From the NCBI GenBank assembly GCA_029531795.1, contig JAPEIS010000009.1:1364001-1428000 (forward strand): a DNA stretch of 64,000 bases, read 5' to 3'. This document shows, in pieces, positions 12,617-24,023 of the stretch. Under the pieces are notes generated by a model, which had not been told where the DNA came from, did not search any database, and saw only the letters and a program-made list of their open reading frames with translations. The position numbers and the translations under genes are program-made. Position 1 is the stretch's first letter, and the number at the start of each line of letters is the position of its first letter. Origin of the DNA: Sclerotinia nivalis (taxonomy: Eukaryota > Ascomycota > Leotiomycetes > Helotiales > Sclerotiniaceae).

Positions 12617-13498
12617 CTAAAGTGCAAACTTCTCCTTAAACCTCAAAATCGCATCAGCAATCTCCTCCACATTCGTCTCCAGCGCAAAATGACCCGCATC
12701 CAAAAACTCCACCACCAAATCCCCACAATCCCTCTTAAACGCCTCGGCACCAGCCGTCACAAAAATCTCATCATTCTTACCCCAAACGGCTAGGATGGGA
12801 ACATTTGATTCCCTAAAAAACTGCTGAAACGCAGGATAGAAATCGAGATTTGTGCGATAATCATAGAAGAGATCGAGTTGGATTTCTGCATTTCCAGGAC
12901 GGGAAAGGAGAGCATAGTCGAGGGTATAAGATTCCGGTGCAATGTTATGGAGATGGGATGATGGGGTTCCGGTGATGTATTGCCATTTGGTGGAGTCGAG
13001 GGACAGGATGGATTTGATGGATTCTTTGGAAGCGGATAGATCTTCGGGGGTTTTGGCTGTCCACATTTTTTGGAGGGGCGTCCAGAAATCTCCGAGTCCT
13101 TCAGTATAGGCATTGCCGTTTTGGGAAATGATTGATTGGATGGCGTGTGGATGACGAAGTGCCAGACGTAATCCGACAGGAGCGCCATAATCGAAGATGT
13201 AGATAGAGAATTTTTGGACATTGAGTTCGTTCAAGAAAGACTCGATAGAAGTGGTTAGAGAATCGAAGGTGTATTTGTAGTTTCGAGATTCGGGAATTTC
13301 TGTGAATCCGAAACCGGGGAGATCTGGTGCTAGGAGGTGATATTTCTTGGAGAGGAGGGGAATTAGATTGCGATATTGATGGGATGAGCTGGGAAATCCA
13401 TGAAGGAGGAGGAGTGTGGGTGCCTCGGGAGGCCCAGCCTCTCTGTAGAATATACTAATGCCATCGGCATTTATGGTATTTAGATGAATGGCGGTCAT
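12617..13498 (-). CDS. Alpha/beta hydrolase, epoxide hydrolase/dehalogenase type
   Basis: An intronless gene of 293 residues. The HGFPSSSHQYR oxyanion-region motif is followed by APDLPGFGFTE. The nucleophile elbow is FDYGAPVGLRLA, so the nucleophile is Asp rather than Ser, as in soluble epoxide hydrolases and haloalkane dehalogenases. The acid lies in VWGKNDEIF and the catalytic His in LDAGHFALE near the end. It is expected to open epoxides or remove halogens from small molecules in the cytosol; the substrate is unknown. The start chosen (MTAIHLNTINADG) fits the family; an in-frame ATG at 13555 would add 19 residues without family support. It lies about 600 bp from a P450 on the same strand, which may or may not be a functional pairing. 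Confidence 0.88.
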   Translation of the reverse strand: MTAIHLNTINADGISIFYREAGPPEAPTLLLLHGFPSSSHQYRNLIPLLSKKYHLLAPDLPGFGFTEIPESRNYKYTFDSLTTSIESFLNELNVQKFSIYIFDYGAPVGLRLALRHPHAIQSIISQNGNAYTEGLGDFWTPLQKMWTAKTPEDLSASKESIKSILSLDSTKWQYITGTPSSHLHNIAPESYTLDYALLSRPGNAEIQLDLFYDYRTNLDFYPAFQQFFRESNVPILAVWGKNDEIFVTAGAEAFKRDCGDLVVEFLDAGHFALETNVEEIADAILRFKEKFAL

Positions 13499-14082
13499 TG
13501 TGGAGTATCGTTTGGTAATTATGTCAAGTAGATGAAGATCAATTATGTGACTCATGGTCTCGGCATATATACACGTTTAAGCCAAGAATTGCGGGGCATA
13601 TTCTGCAAACCATACTTGAACTATGTATATATGAAGAGTATATATTTGCTGACGTTTGTCGAATCTGAAAACGGCCGCGACTTGCATTCTTTTGTCTTTG
13701 TCATCAACTTACATGATGGTGATTCGAGATAACTGCGCTTCTGATTGGTAGAAATTTGAACAAGGAAAGGGACGAAGGAATTTAGAGCATCCTTGAGCAC
13801 ACTTCTCCCATGAACTCTGGTCTTTATGGAATGTTCATTCGTTTTACCACAGCATTTAATCGATGAAAAGGTGTAAACCCTTTCATGTCGACATCTTGCC
13901 CAAGATATTGTGAGCTAGGCGATTGAATAAAAATAGCTCAAACACAGATGAGATTATTCGGCTCGAAATGGATTGTTTATGATCCATTGTTGAATCTGAA
14001 TAGTTGATAAAGATGCCATGCTAATTCCTGCCACTCTATTCGCTCACATGGATTCTTAAAACCCTGTAACAAGAATCGTGAT
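13499..14082. other. Intergenic region upstream of the hydrolase
   Basis: Promoter-side DNA of the hydrolase and 3' flank of the P450. A GGAT-centred imperfect inverted repeat is seen near 13968-13986. No gene seen. Confidence 0.5.
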
Positions 14083-15959
14083 TCATGCAGAGTCAAGATA
14101 GTCACTCACTCTACATGGAAGACCACCCTCCATAGGTAAAGTAAGACTATTCTTACTAATTCTCTCTTTCTGATCAATCGGCAAGAAGTCAAAATTGGCC
14201 ACTAAAGTTGCAATTACTTCTGCAGCCACAATTTCTGCCATCTTCTTTCCTAGGCAAGTACGTGGTCCTCCATTAAATACAGGATACTCAAAAGCAGTCT
14301 TTGAAATTAATGCGCCACCTTCTAACCATCTCTCCGGTCTAAAATCAACGGCATCCTCACCCCAAGTTGACTTGGATCTGTTCATTGCCCATGGACACCA
14401 AACAAGTACAGCATGTTTAGGAAGAAATGTTCCATCAGGTAATGTGGTTGCTTGCTCACATTGCTTGATTTCAAAAGGTACAGGTGGGTAAAGTCTTAAG
14501 GTTTCATAGAATACAGCCATGATATATGGGACGACTGTAGGTTTGTATGATGTTGATTCTCTGTGTGGATCGTCGTTGTTCAGAGATGCTATTTCTTGCC
14601 GTACTTTGTCCATGCCTTTTGGATGACGCATGAGGAGATAAAAAGCCCAAGTCAATACTTGTGCAGTTGTATCACGACCTAGAAATTCTTAGCTAATGAA
14701 TAAGCAAACATTTCATCGAATGCAAAACGTACCAGCAGAAAGATAATTCAGAGCTGCGTCTGCTACCATTTGATGATCATCAATTGAATCCAATAGAGAA
14801 TTGATCAAACTACCAGAGATAGGATCCAAAGAACTTCTTTCGCTACCCTTTTTCTTTTGTTCTTGTCGAGCCTTAACAGCATTCGACACAATCTCAGCAC
14901 CGAATGCTTTAACCTTTGCTATTGATGATCTAAAACGACCACCAAATATCATTTCGGTGATCGGCCAAAGAGGATTTTGAAACCTCTCACCAGTAGCTCC
15001 AGATGCGTACTCAAACGCTAATGAGAATGGATCACCGGAACGCATATCCATCTAACAACTTTTAGTGGAGTAACCGCGACGAGTTTTTGAGAATTATCAT
15101 CCTTACATCATATGCCATCCTGCCCATAAGCTTCGTAGTCAACTCATGAAACACAGCTCCCAAATCAACGACCTTGCCTTTTCCCAATCTAAGCTGCTCC
15201 AAAGTCTCCCCAAGATACCGTGGAAGTGCAAGATCGGTAAGAACTTTCAAATTTGCAACATTGAGGAAATTTAAGCCAGCTTTTCGCTGCACTTTCCATA
15301 GATCTCCATCAGCATTGATGATACCATTTCCTAGCACTCTTAGTATCTCCACACGAAAGGAAGTACAGTAACAAATTTCCCACCAAATAAATCCCAAGAT
15401 CTTCTCTTAAAGAAATCTCCTTTGGCGAAAATTCCCTCATTCTTCAATACATACTCGAGATTTTTTGGATCATTTATTACCACACCAGGTGGTAATGATG
15501 GGACTGAAATCTCAAATGTTTCGAATCCAAATTTTCGTTCGCATTTAACGAACCAGGAAAATAACTTATGACGAGCTTGAAGGAAGAGAATACCATTTCC
15601 TACTAGTGGTAATGTATTTGGCGGTCGTCTGGATGGGCGGTTAGTTAAGAATGAGAATACTGCACATATAGAATAGATGATGTATTTTGCATATATCGAA
15701 CAGTGATCTAGGAGGTAGATATCAAACGATCGGAAGAGCAAATGAATGCACACTCGTACAACATCTCTGAAGTCATATAACGTAACACGAAGAGAATTAG
15801 AATACCAAGCAAAAACTCGTGATTTCGTGGCATATTCGTGTTATATTTGTGTTCCACTCACCTCAAAGCCTTCCCATCCCTTCTAATCTTCGAATCTTTA
15901 CACAAAGAACTCCCCAAAAGTATCGCGATAACTATCGACACAATTATCAATATATACAT
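14083..15959 (-). CDS. Cytochrome P450 monooxygenase
   Basis: Five exons on the minus strand (15959-15862, 15766-15384, 15330-15107, 15051-14733, 14678-14083) join in frame to 539 residues, normal for microsomal fungal P450s. Exon 1 is short (MYILIIVSIVIAILLG) and supplies a membrane anchor. The proline hinge is RRPPNTLPLVGNG. The join at 15384/15330 gives SWDLFGNGIINADGDLW. The I-helix motif AGRDTT is created by the last intron, the ExxR is ETLR at about 400, PERW follows, and the haem loop FNGGPRTCLG has its Cys at about 483. The features resemble the CYP52/CYP86 side of the family (alkane or fatty-acid hydroxylation), but the substrate is not known. It needs an ER reductase partner. The 5' exon and its 95-nt intron are the least certain part; the rest is firm. 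Confidence 0.88.
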
Positions 15960-16243
15960 TATAACTCGTCAATTAATGTCGGACAAAGAAATCAAGCTCG
16001 TGAAAAATGTGGTGATGCAATATGCATAAGAAAGGAATGAAGGAAGCAGGATTTTGTTGCTACCAATTATGCTCTGTGTGCTAACGTCATTAGGATAAAT
16101 ACCATAGATAAAGCTTCAAGTTTCAGATTCTAGAGACAACATCCATTAATTACTTATTTGACACTTTTCAATTACGAATTGTTTTCTCTATTTTCTGAAA
16201 ACTATCTATTTGAATTCAAGATACAATAAAGAATAAAAGAAAA

Positions 16244-17441
16244 ATGGTGCTTATTTGTCCCCGAATTCATTTCTTCGAGATCAATGATCAACCCTGGTAC
16301 GTTGCCCTTGCAGCAGCTCAAGACAAGCTCCCCAAGCTCCACACGTCTACATCTGCTCTTATCCTTTCATTTCTCGTCTCTCTTCTCAACTAACATCAAT
16401 TCCCTCACCCAGGTTCCCTCAATACCTCCGCGAAAAAGTTCAATCCTGTCTTACCCTCTGCTGGACCTTCCGAGTCCCCATTATCCAACCCTCTTCCCCC
16501 GCCCAACTAGTCGCCACAACCCTTTCTCGAACCCTCTCAGATAAAGTTACATCCTACACTTATGTAGATTTTTGTGCCGGGGCCGGTGGTCCCACGCCTT
16601 ACATTGAGGTGTACATGAATGCGCAATTGAACTCCTCAGCCTCTACCTCTTCCTCCTCCAACCCATCAAAATCCTCATCAGTAGCTACGCACGAAGCTTC
16701 CTACGCCGAGGTTGCAGCTGCGCCAAAAGACGAAATCAATGGACTAAAACAGCGTTCGCCGCATCCTGTTAATGCGGATGATAGACATGCAAAAGTACAA
16801 TTTGTATTAACAGATTTACATCCACATATACCCGATTGGACGGAAGCTTCAAAACGCAGCGAGAATCTCAATTTTGTATCAGAATCTGTCGATGCAGCGA
16901 ATGCGCAGAGAGATTTATTGAAGAATGTCAATGGTGTCAATGGAGAGACAAAGGTGTTTAGATTGTATAATCTAGCCTTTCATCATTTTGATGACGAGTT
17001 AGGGAGTAAGATATTGAAGAACACGATTGAGACCGCTGATGGTTTTGGGTACGTTCTATTCTTTTTGCTACCTCTTTTCCCTTATATCTATCCATATTGT
17101 ATTAAACTAACACCCGCATCAGTATATTCGAACTCCAAGAACGCACTCTCTCCTCCCTAATCACCATGTTCGCCATGGGCATAATGATTCTCGGCATAAC
17201 CCCCTTTTATTTCTGGCGTTCACCAGGCCACCTGTTTTTCACATATATTATACCGATTATCCCTTTCGTATTGGTTTTTGATGGGATTATTAGTTCGTTG
17301 AGGACGAGGAGTGCAGGGGAAGTAGAGGCGTTGATGAGGAGGAGTGGGGTTGATACGACAGGGTGGAAGGTGTTGAGTGGGAGGGAGAGACATACGTGGC
17401 CGACGGGTTATATGACTTGGGTTATGGGAATTAAGGAGTAG
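16244..17441 (+). CDS. Methyltransferase-like fungal membrane protein, 335 aa
   Basis: Exons 16244-16296, 16413-17048 and 17123-17441 join in frame; introns are 116 and 74 nt. The N-terminus reads VLICPRIHFFEINDQPWFPQ across the first join. A Rossmann methyltransferase-like block follows: YVDFCAGAGGPTPYIE looks like the SAM-binding motif I, and VLTDLHPHIPDW like the acidic loop of motif II. The C-terminus has two membrane segments (MFAMGIMILGITPFYF and FFTYIIPIIPFVLVFDGII). I recognise it as a conserved fungal type of unknown substrate, without a name. The Ser-rich insert between the two motifs (about residues 85-115) is probably a disordered loop. Whether the enzyme is active is inferred only from the motifs. 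Confidence 0.8.
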
Positions 17442-17727
17442 AGGGTGTGGGAGGAGTTGGAGTGTGTGGCTGGGTCATTTGATTTCCTTGGTAGGAATTT
17501 TTGGCGCAACAGGCAGATGGGATGGAATATCTCAATGAGCCTCCAATCGTCTGGAATCATTTGCTTCAGGCCCGTTGAGACTTCGAAGCTCGCTGCTAGA
17601 ATCAATGGACTTCATTAAGTGGAAGGGAGGCTTTTAAGTATATATATGGATTGTAATCAGGGGATGTAATATGACTAGGTAAAAGTAACGAATGTGTTAT
17701 CTATCTTGCTCGTCCTTATATATAACG

Positions 17728-20335
17728 CTATTCTGGGATGAATCCCCCACCCATTTCATCATCATACTCATCATCCGTATATGTATCGCTCAACTCACTA
17801 CTTGCATCACTCTCCATATTTTCATCTTCTTTCACAAATCCGCCTTCTTCCCCTTGATCCGTATCCTCGTTGTCTTTCACGAATCCACCCTCTTCCTCTT
17901 CCCCATCCTCTCTCACAAACCCACCTTCTTCTGGTTCAACTCCCCCTTCATCCTCATCCTCCCCAGCATTCCCACGCTCTTTACCCTTCCTCCCATCATC
18001 TCCATCCTCCCCATCAACAAAATACCCATCCACCCTCTCCTTAACCCTCAAAGCCAGCAACCACCTCCTCCAAACCCTCAATACCCTCTCCCTCTTCTCC
18101 TCTTCCATCTCTCTCTCCCTCTCCTCCCTTATCCCCTCCACCACCGCCTCAACCGCCTCCTCATACTCTTTCGCTACCACAATCCCCCTCAAAACCGCCG
18201 TTCCATGTCTTCCCCTAAATTCAAACCCCGTTAACGCAGCCGCAAAATCTATCCCCAGTAATTTCGCCGCATAAATTGATTCTGGAGCTATTATATGAAT
18301 ACCACCTTCCGGAATCATGGAGGGAACATATATATCTATATTCCCGAATGAATTCTTAGGGACGCGACCATTTACTATTGGAGGTGGGATGAAGAGTTCT
18401 GTTTGCGATTGAGTATAAAGGTTTGTGCCTGATCTTTCTTCGTTTTCCTCTTCGTCCGCGTAATCGTTGTTTTTTCGTGTGTTTCTGGAGGGTACGATCT
18501 TGGCGGGCTGTTCGCCCATTTTGATTTCTCGTCCAAGTCGATACCATGCATCTGCACTCTTGCAAACATGGACATCTTTCCGTCGGTACACGTTCTCCAA
18601 TTTCTTGCTTCCACTACTCGCACTCGCAGTACCAGTGGCGACTTTTCCACTCTCTCTTTCTGCAATAATAACTTCGTTCCTACGTAAATGACGCTCAAGC
18701 GCATAAACAGGATGATCCTTAAAATCCTGCACATTTTTCGGCATTGGTTCTCGTCCCTCTAGCGCCGCCAATTCCCCATCTTCAATCTGTTCCACATCGG
18801 TCCTCCAACCACGAGAATAATGAGAAAGGACTTTACCCCACCATTTTTGTCCACCAGGAACAGATTCAACACGTTGCTTGCGGGTTTTAGAATTCGGAGC
18901 TTTGGCGTAACGACGGGTTACGTCGCGAGCGGAGGAGTCGGCGTAGAATGCAAGGACGTAGGAGAGAGCATTTTCTTTGTCTATTAGGGGTGGCTCAAAG
19001 GAGCGGGGTTTGGAGATTGTTTCTGTGACGAGAGGGTCGATAGGAATCCATTTTTGGTGGGCGGAGTCGAGGACTTCGAGCCAGAAAATTGGGAAAGGGG
19101 ATTCACGTATAGGTTTTGCTTTTGGGGTTGGTGGAGGTAAGGGTGCAGGTGGTATTTGGGGTAGATGATAAGAGGAAGCTCCTGGATGTCCAAGGCGGCT
19201 GCGTGGATTAGAAAGGAGGGTTGAGGTGCTGGGACTCGGTGATGGAATGGTTGGCGGCGGGATACTCGGTTTTGTCTTAGGTTTGGGTGGTTTGGGCATG
19301 GATGGACCACCGGTGGTGAAAGATAAGGGCTGCAGTGAACAGACCAGGCGCGTTTCAACATCTGCGCTTCGTAATAATGCACAGAATAGCTGTGCTCCTA
19401 CATCTCTAGAGCCTTTCAGCTCCGTTGCCGCTTTTCTAAAATCCGCCTTTTCATACGAAGAATCGGCATCATCAGGTAGTTTATACTATCCGTCTTCCCG
19501 TTAGGACTTGTATCATCTATGAACGTGGGAGACCTACATTTTTAATATCATCTTCATCATCCGCCCACAAAGCTCTTCTCATCCCCCTCTTTGTAATTTG
19601 GAACTTAGTTCTCCATAGTACAGCCACCATTTCCAAACCCCTCTTCAACGAATCTGCTTGACTAAACTGCGATAAATCTTTCCTCGGTCTCAGGAATGAC
19701 AAGATCTTTTTATTCAAAAGTGGTCTTAGAGAATCCTGAACTACGGGATCATTACACCATTCATTTCTCATATGAACATGTGATAATAAACATAAAAGAT
19801 GCAACTTATGAATATCCAGTCGGAGTACCTTATCCCCTTGAGTGAGAGCTTTACGTCTAGGAGTAGTGGGTTGACGTTGAGGTGCTGGTCTAGTGAGGGT
19901 TAATTCTAAATCTCCTGATGGTTCATCATCTTTCGCGTTGAAATTAATGTTTTCCCAATCAATTTCATCGCTTTCGTCGGTCTCTTCATCTGAATCCCTA
20001 TATGCCGTTTGTTGAATTGTGCTAGTATCATCATCCTCATCTTCACCATTGAGACTCTTTGATGCCGTGATAACATCCTCAAATTCCACATCTTCATCTT
20101 CCTCATCTTCCGCTTTGTCATGTGACCCCGCCACAGAAGCTTTCGACGGTCCTGATTCTGACGCCGGAGCTGCGGCACCTCGTAAACCAACTCTTCTTTT
20201 CTTCAAAGGTCTTTCAGGAACTTCTAATTGGGCCGGTATGGCTTCTACCAACATATCTCGATATACATCTGGGACGGCATTCTGACTCGTCGCTTTCCCT
20301 TTCCCCTTTGGTCTTCCCCTCGTTTTCGGAGGCAT
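17728..20335 (-). CDS. rad4: DNA repair protein Rad4/XPC
   Basis: Exons 20335-19538 and 19485-17728 join across a 52-nt intron with a CCTAACG branch site and give 851 residues. The N-terminus is basic with an AT-hook-like GRPKGKGK, followed by acidic low-complexity. The transglutaminase-like fold spans the intron and includes LFCALLRS and ETRLVCSLQPL, then FWLEVLDSAHQKWIPIDPLV and YVLAFYADSSARDVTRRYA. BHD1-3 follow, with HPVYALERHLRRNE, WYRLGREIKMGEQPAK, NGRVPKNSFGNIDIY and ESIYAAKLLGIDFAAALTGF, the usual series. The last 110 residues are Glu/Asp/Gly-rich. Rad4 with Rad23 recognises helix-distorting lesions and starts global nucleotide excision repair in the nucleus. The family match is very clear. 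Confidence 0.95.
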
Positions 20336-21100
20336 TTTTCTTTTTCTCCTATCGTGATCCGGATTTCAGATGCTGGGATTTTTTTCGAATATATATTATG
20401 TTCCACTATTTCATAGTCTGGGAAAGAACGACCCTAGAAGGGGTTGATGATACCTGGATCTGATTTCGTCGTGATACACCATTAATAATACTGTTGATTG
20501 AACGATTGATTGGAGGAAATGCAGTTCAGATGAGAGAACTTTAAGGAAAGAAGAGACATTAAATTTGCCAGCCAATATATCCAAACATGGATTCAAGAAC
20601 TTATTGTTGTCTGACAAAAGCCTTTGAATTTTGGCGTACCTTCGCGCCGGTGAATCATTTCTACTGATATTGATTAATAAGCAAGCACCAAGGCAGGTGC
20701 GTACATATCAAAAATTAGGATCAAGTTTAATAAAACTCAATGTCGGAAGTTTCTCGACTCCAACACATTTGAGAGCTCACCCAGACTATTCTTATCAGAA
20801 AATCAGAAGCTCATGGGCAGTTTCTATATAAATATGAAGAGTCATTATGTTATTGTTTTGAGCCTACGTGTACTCTTTTGTTTGGACTCCATCACCTGGG
20901 TGTTATTTATGTTCATTCGCGATTGAATATTGGTATGTCGAATTCCTTGGAGTTGGAGTATTGATGACTATTCCTTAATATTATATCACAAGCCTGGACC
21001 CCAAATTCCCCCTGTCAGATAGTAAGCGCTCTTTACTCCATCATTCGTACGGGCATGCGCTAGCGCCTGGGCGCCCTCATATAGACCTCCACACAACCAT
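20336..21100. other. Intergenic region upstream of rad4
   Basis: Promoter-side DNA of rad4. Short frames at 20411-20617 and 20631-20831 show no family features. Nothing else is seen. Confidence 0.55.
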
Positions 21101-21771
21101 AGATTCCAATCATCAATAATAATGAGAAACAACTACTTCAAGGACGACTATATTACGCGATCTTTCGAGCTCAATGTAGTACACATAGCTTGGAAGTATA
21201 CAAATATCTTGGAGAGTTACTTGGAAATGAGGACAATGCCGCTGCGGGTGTTATTGTGCTGAGGAAACACGCCGAACTAGGCAACATTGGAATGGTCCGA
21301 TTTCTCCTCGATTCAGGCACTGACATCCGCGGGGTTCCATCTTGCGTACCATTGATTCAAGCTTGCCGTCGAGGACAAGAAAAAATCGTAGATCTTTTAC
21401 TGGAACGGGGTGCTAAACCAGATTTGCCTTTCAATACCCCACCTCTTGAAGTCGAGGCCTGGAGAGAGGAGTTCTATCCTGAACTTCGAAGGTTTGGGCA
21501 GCCTGATAGTACGATCAGTATGGCAGCTAAGGCGGGGAGTCTATCCATTATTCAAAAGCTGATCAATCACGGGGCTGATTTCAGCCATCCGGCGATTGGG
21601 GATGTTGCATTTGGCTATGCAGTTACATATGAATATACGGAAATAGTGAGATTTCTTCTCAGATCAGGTGCTACTGGGCCTGACGGTAGGCAACGCATTT
21701 TAGGAGATGCAATCGAAAAAGGACTTGACTCTATGGTGGAGTTGCTGGAATATGAATATTCCAGACTGTGA
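21101..21771 (+). pseudogene. 5'-truncated ankyrin-repeat gene copy
   Basis: An open frame runs from a stop near 21101 to 21771 with no in-frame ATG before the ankyrin part. Residues read LYYAIFRAQCSTHSLEVYKYL at the start, then RKHAELGNIGMVRFLLDSG, EKIVDLLLERGAKPD, AAKAGSLSIIQKLINHGADF and TEYTEIVRF-like repeats: about four to five ankyrin repeats. The same order of motifs occurs in the decayed copy at about 27030-27620 (STRNLEVYKYL, EDFVDLLLERGANPN, AKARNLPIVRKLLNRGA). This is therefore the 3' half of that gene type, without its N-terminal F-box-like half. Ankyrin repeats bind other proteins. An upstream exon cannot be excluded, but none is seen. Confidence 0.65.
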
Positions 21772-22346
21772 GGTTAACAGAGCATTCAAGGGCTCTAAGA
21801 CATTCTGAGTACTTAGAAGAGTACACATCTTCTTTCTTCATGCGGTAGTCCGGATCAAAAGCTATTTGAACCTTCCGATATTCGAAAAGCTGTCTTTCTC
21901 TGACAATAGTTTAGTTATCTCGTTAAATTTACTAAGTTACACAAATTCAGTATTTTAAATGGCATCATAATTTCAAAGACTTCAATGATTTGACCTAGGT
22001 CAATGTGTAATTTCTAATTGTCTGACTGCAATCGGAGCATTGAATGAAACACCTTTGTCGAGCGGAATGATTTTATGTTATAGTTTCATTGGGTTATATT
22101 ACGATGTCCTCGAAAATACGTCCATTTTGCTGTGTCTCCCTTGAAGGAGATTTTATGATACACACATCTAATTTATTCAACCAAATTGCAGCGACAAAGT
22201 ATCTTGGTTCTGAAGCACTCTTTTTTAACAAACACAGCAAGTGAAAAGAGACCGTGTATAATTTGAATTGGTCTGGTATCTCGCAAAAGTTTAAAACATC
22301 AATCGGACATTTGGTGCCAAGGCACAACCAAACTGAACACCGCCCC
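21772..22346. other. Intergenic region
   Basis: Spacer between the truncated ankyrin copy and the convergent nitrilase-family gene. No gene or repeat recognised. Confidence 0.55.
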
Positions 22347-23458
22347 TCACAACTTGCTTTCTTCATTGCTAATTTTTCTTTTCAACGTATGCGCATAATG
22401 CCAATCCTTCCCTTCCATATCCATACGCACCTTATATGCTTCTTCCGCCTCCTCCAAAATCTTCATATCCAGCTCTACCACATTCATTCCCTCTTCTCGT
22501 CCCATTCTCCCTACAGCTCCTTGAAATGGTACGGTAACTTGACTAATACCCAGAAATCCTGCATTCTCTTTTCCCTTTCCTATTGGTGCTCCAGCATTAC
22601 AGAATGTTATTCCACAAGTGTTTTCGAATGCTCTGGACACTAACATAGATTGAACAAATAATTCTTCGGAAAGCGGGTTGCGCGCCAAGCCTGCGGGGGT
22701 ACAGTCGCTAAGAGTCCAGAATGTGGGAATGATGATAAGTTTTGCGCCTTGAGAGATGAGCTCCCGGAAAGCTTCGGGGAATGCGGCGTCCCAGCAAATA
22801 AGCATTCCGATTTTACCGAGCGGGGACTCGAAAGTGGTGTGTGGGTCATGGGTTGATGATGTTAGGTGTGGACGTTCAGGGTGCCAGAGATTCTTTTTGG
22901 TGTAGGAAGAGAGGATTTTGCCTTCCGGGGATATGAAGTGTGCTGTGTTGTGGAGGAGAGATGTTTCGGGGTGCAAGGTGCAGATTGTCCCTGGGACGAT
23001 GGATATTTTGAGTTCAGAGGCGAGGGATTGATAGCCGGAGAGGTATTTGGATGTGACATCGTGATGGCATAGTGAAAGGAATTCAGGTTCATCCGGAACC
23101 CATGAAGTGAGGTGATATTCTGGAAGAACGGCAAGGTCACATCCCTGAGAAGCGGCATCTCTGATGAATGCTACCGCTTTTTCATAGTTGTAGTCGATAG
23201 CTAGAGGCTAGTATAATAGTATGAGCTCGAATTCTTGTTAAGTTTCAGGAACTTGGGCATCACATTTGTGAATATCACATGGGGATGACAGCCATGTGCC
23301 GGAAAAGACAACAAGTATATGCGCTTGATACAGGCGTTCCTCAATAGATTAAAATTGCATTCGATAACTTAGCAATAATGATTGTAGGTAAACAAGAAAA
23401 AATATCAACAAACCTTCGGACAAAGCTGGATCAACGCGATTTTGTATACCGGTGCCAT
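22347..23458 (-). CDS. Carbon-nitrogen hydrolase (nitrilase superfamily)
   Basis: Exon 1 (23458-23414) encodes MAPVYKIALIQLCPK, and exon 2 (23207-22347) continues with PLAIDYNYEKAVAFIRDAA; the total is 301 residues. The catalytic triad is visible: Glu in LAVLPEYHLTSW, Lys in SYTKKNLWHPE, and Cys in IGMLICWDAAFPEAFREL. A later SRAFENTCGITFCNAG block is also typical of the family. Such enzymes cleave C-N bonds of nitriles, amides or N-carbamoyl compounds; which of these applies here is unknown. The 206-nt intron has a GTTTGT donor, unusual but GT-AG, and the joined sequence is convincing. The gene is intact although it lies between decayed NLR/ankyrin genes. Confidence 0.9.
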
Positions 23459-24023
23459 GTTTGTATTTAGTGCTCTAAAACTTCTCTCTGTTTGATCAGT
23501 GTTTGCTGTGCATGTTGTGAAAGTTAGTACTTACAAGTGAGATAGTTCATTTATTATTTCTTGTCGATGTCTGAAGTCTGCATCAAAACGGCTGGTTATC
23601 CAAATTTCTTGATGTAGAAGAGCAACATTGGAGTGGGATGAACGCCGGATAGCTTAAGCGGGCGCTAGCGGACAGGTAGCTTTCCTTTATTTGTTCTAGC
23701 GCCTAATATCATATCAAACCACAACTCAACGTACACTCGCAATTAGATCTGAAAAATTATATTTCTCCTTATACAGAAGAAAACATGCCACGAGAATTAA
23801 TACTGGACTTTCTTGCGATTTCTACTTTGCGTTTTGACATGTTTTTGCGATTGATTGGCTGCCTGTTGGCCAATTGAATCCATGTCGTTCAGGTAATCTG
23901 CCATGGGTCAAATCCTTCACCCATCCTTACAATAATGTAGAGGTCGCCTTCAGCCGAACCGCAGCTTGATATCAGACATGTAGTCGCAAAGGTCCATTTA
24001 TCTGTCTACCATCGGTCGTCACG
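23459..24023. other. Intergenic region between divergent units
   Basis: Lies between the divergent nitrilase-family gene and the NLR pseudogene and may hold both promoters. No gene, repeat or RNA seen. Confidence 0.55.

Noticed and set aside
12617..15959. A secondary-metabolite cluster of hydrolase plus P450
   Set aside because: No backbone enzyme (PKS, NRPS, terpene synthase), transporter or cluster regulator lies nearby; two enzymes alone do not support it.
17692..18274. Plus-strand frames over the rad4 C-terminus (Pro/Leu/His-rich)
   Set aside because: They are shadows of the acidic, low-complexity rad4 tail on the minus strand.
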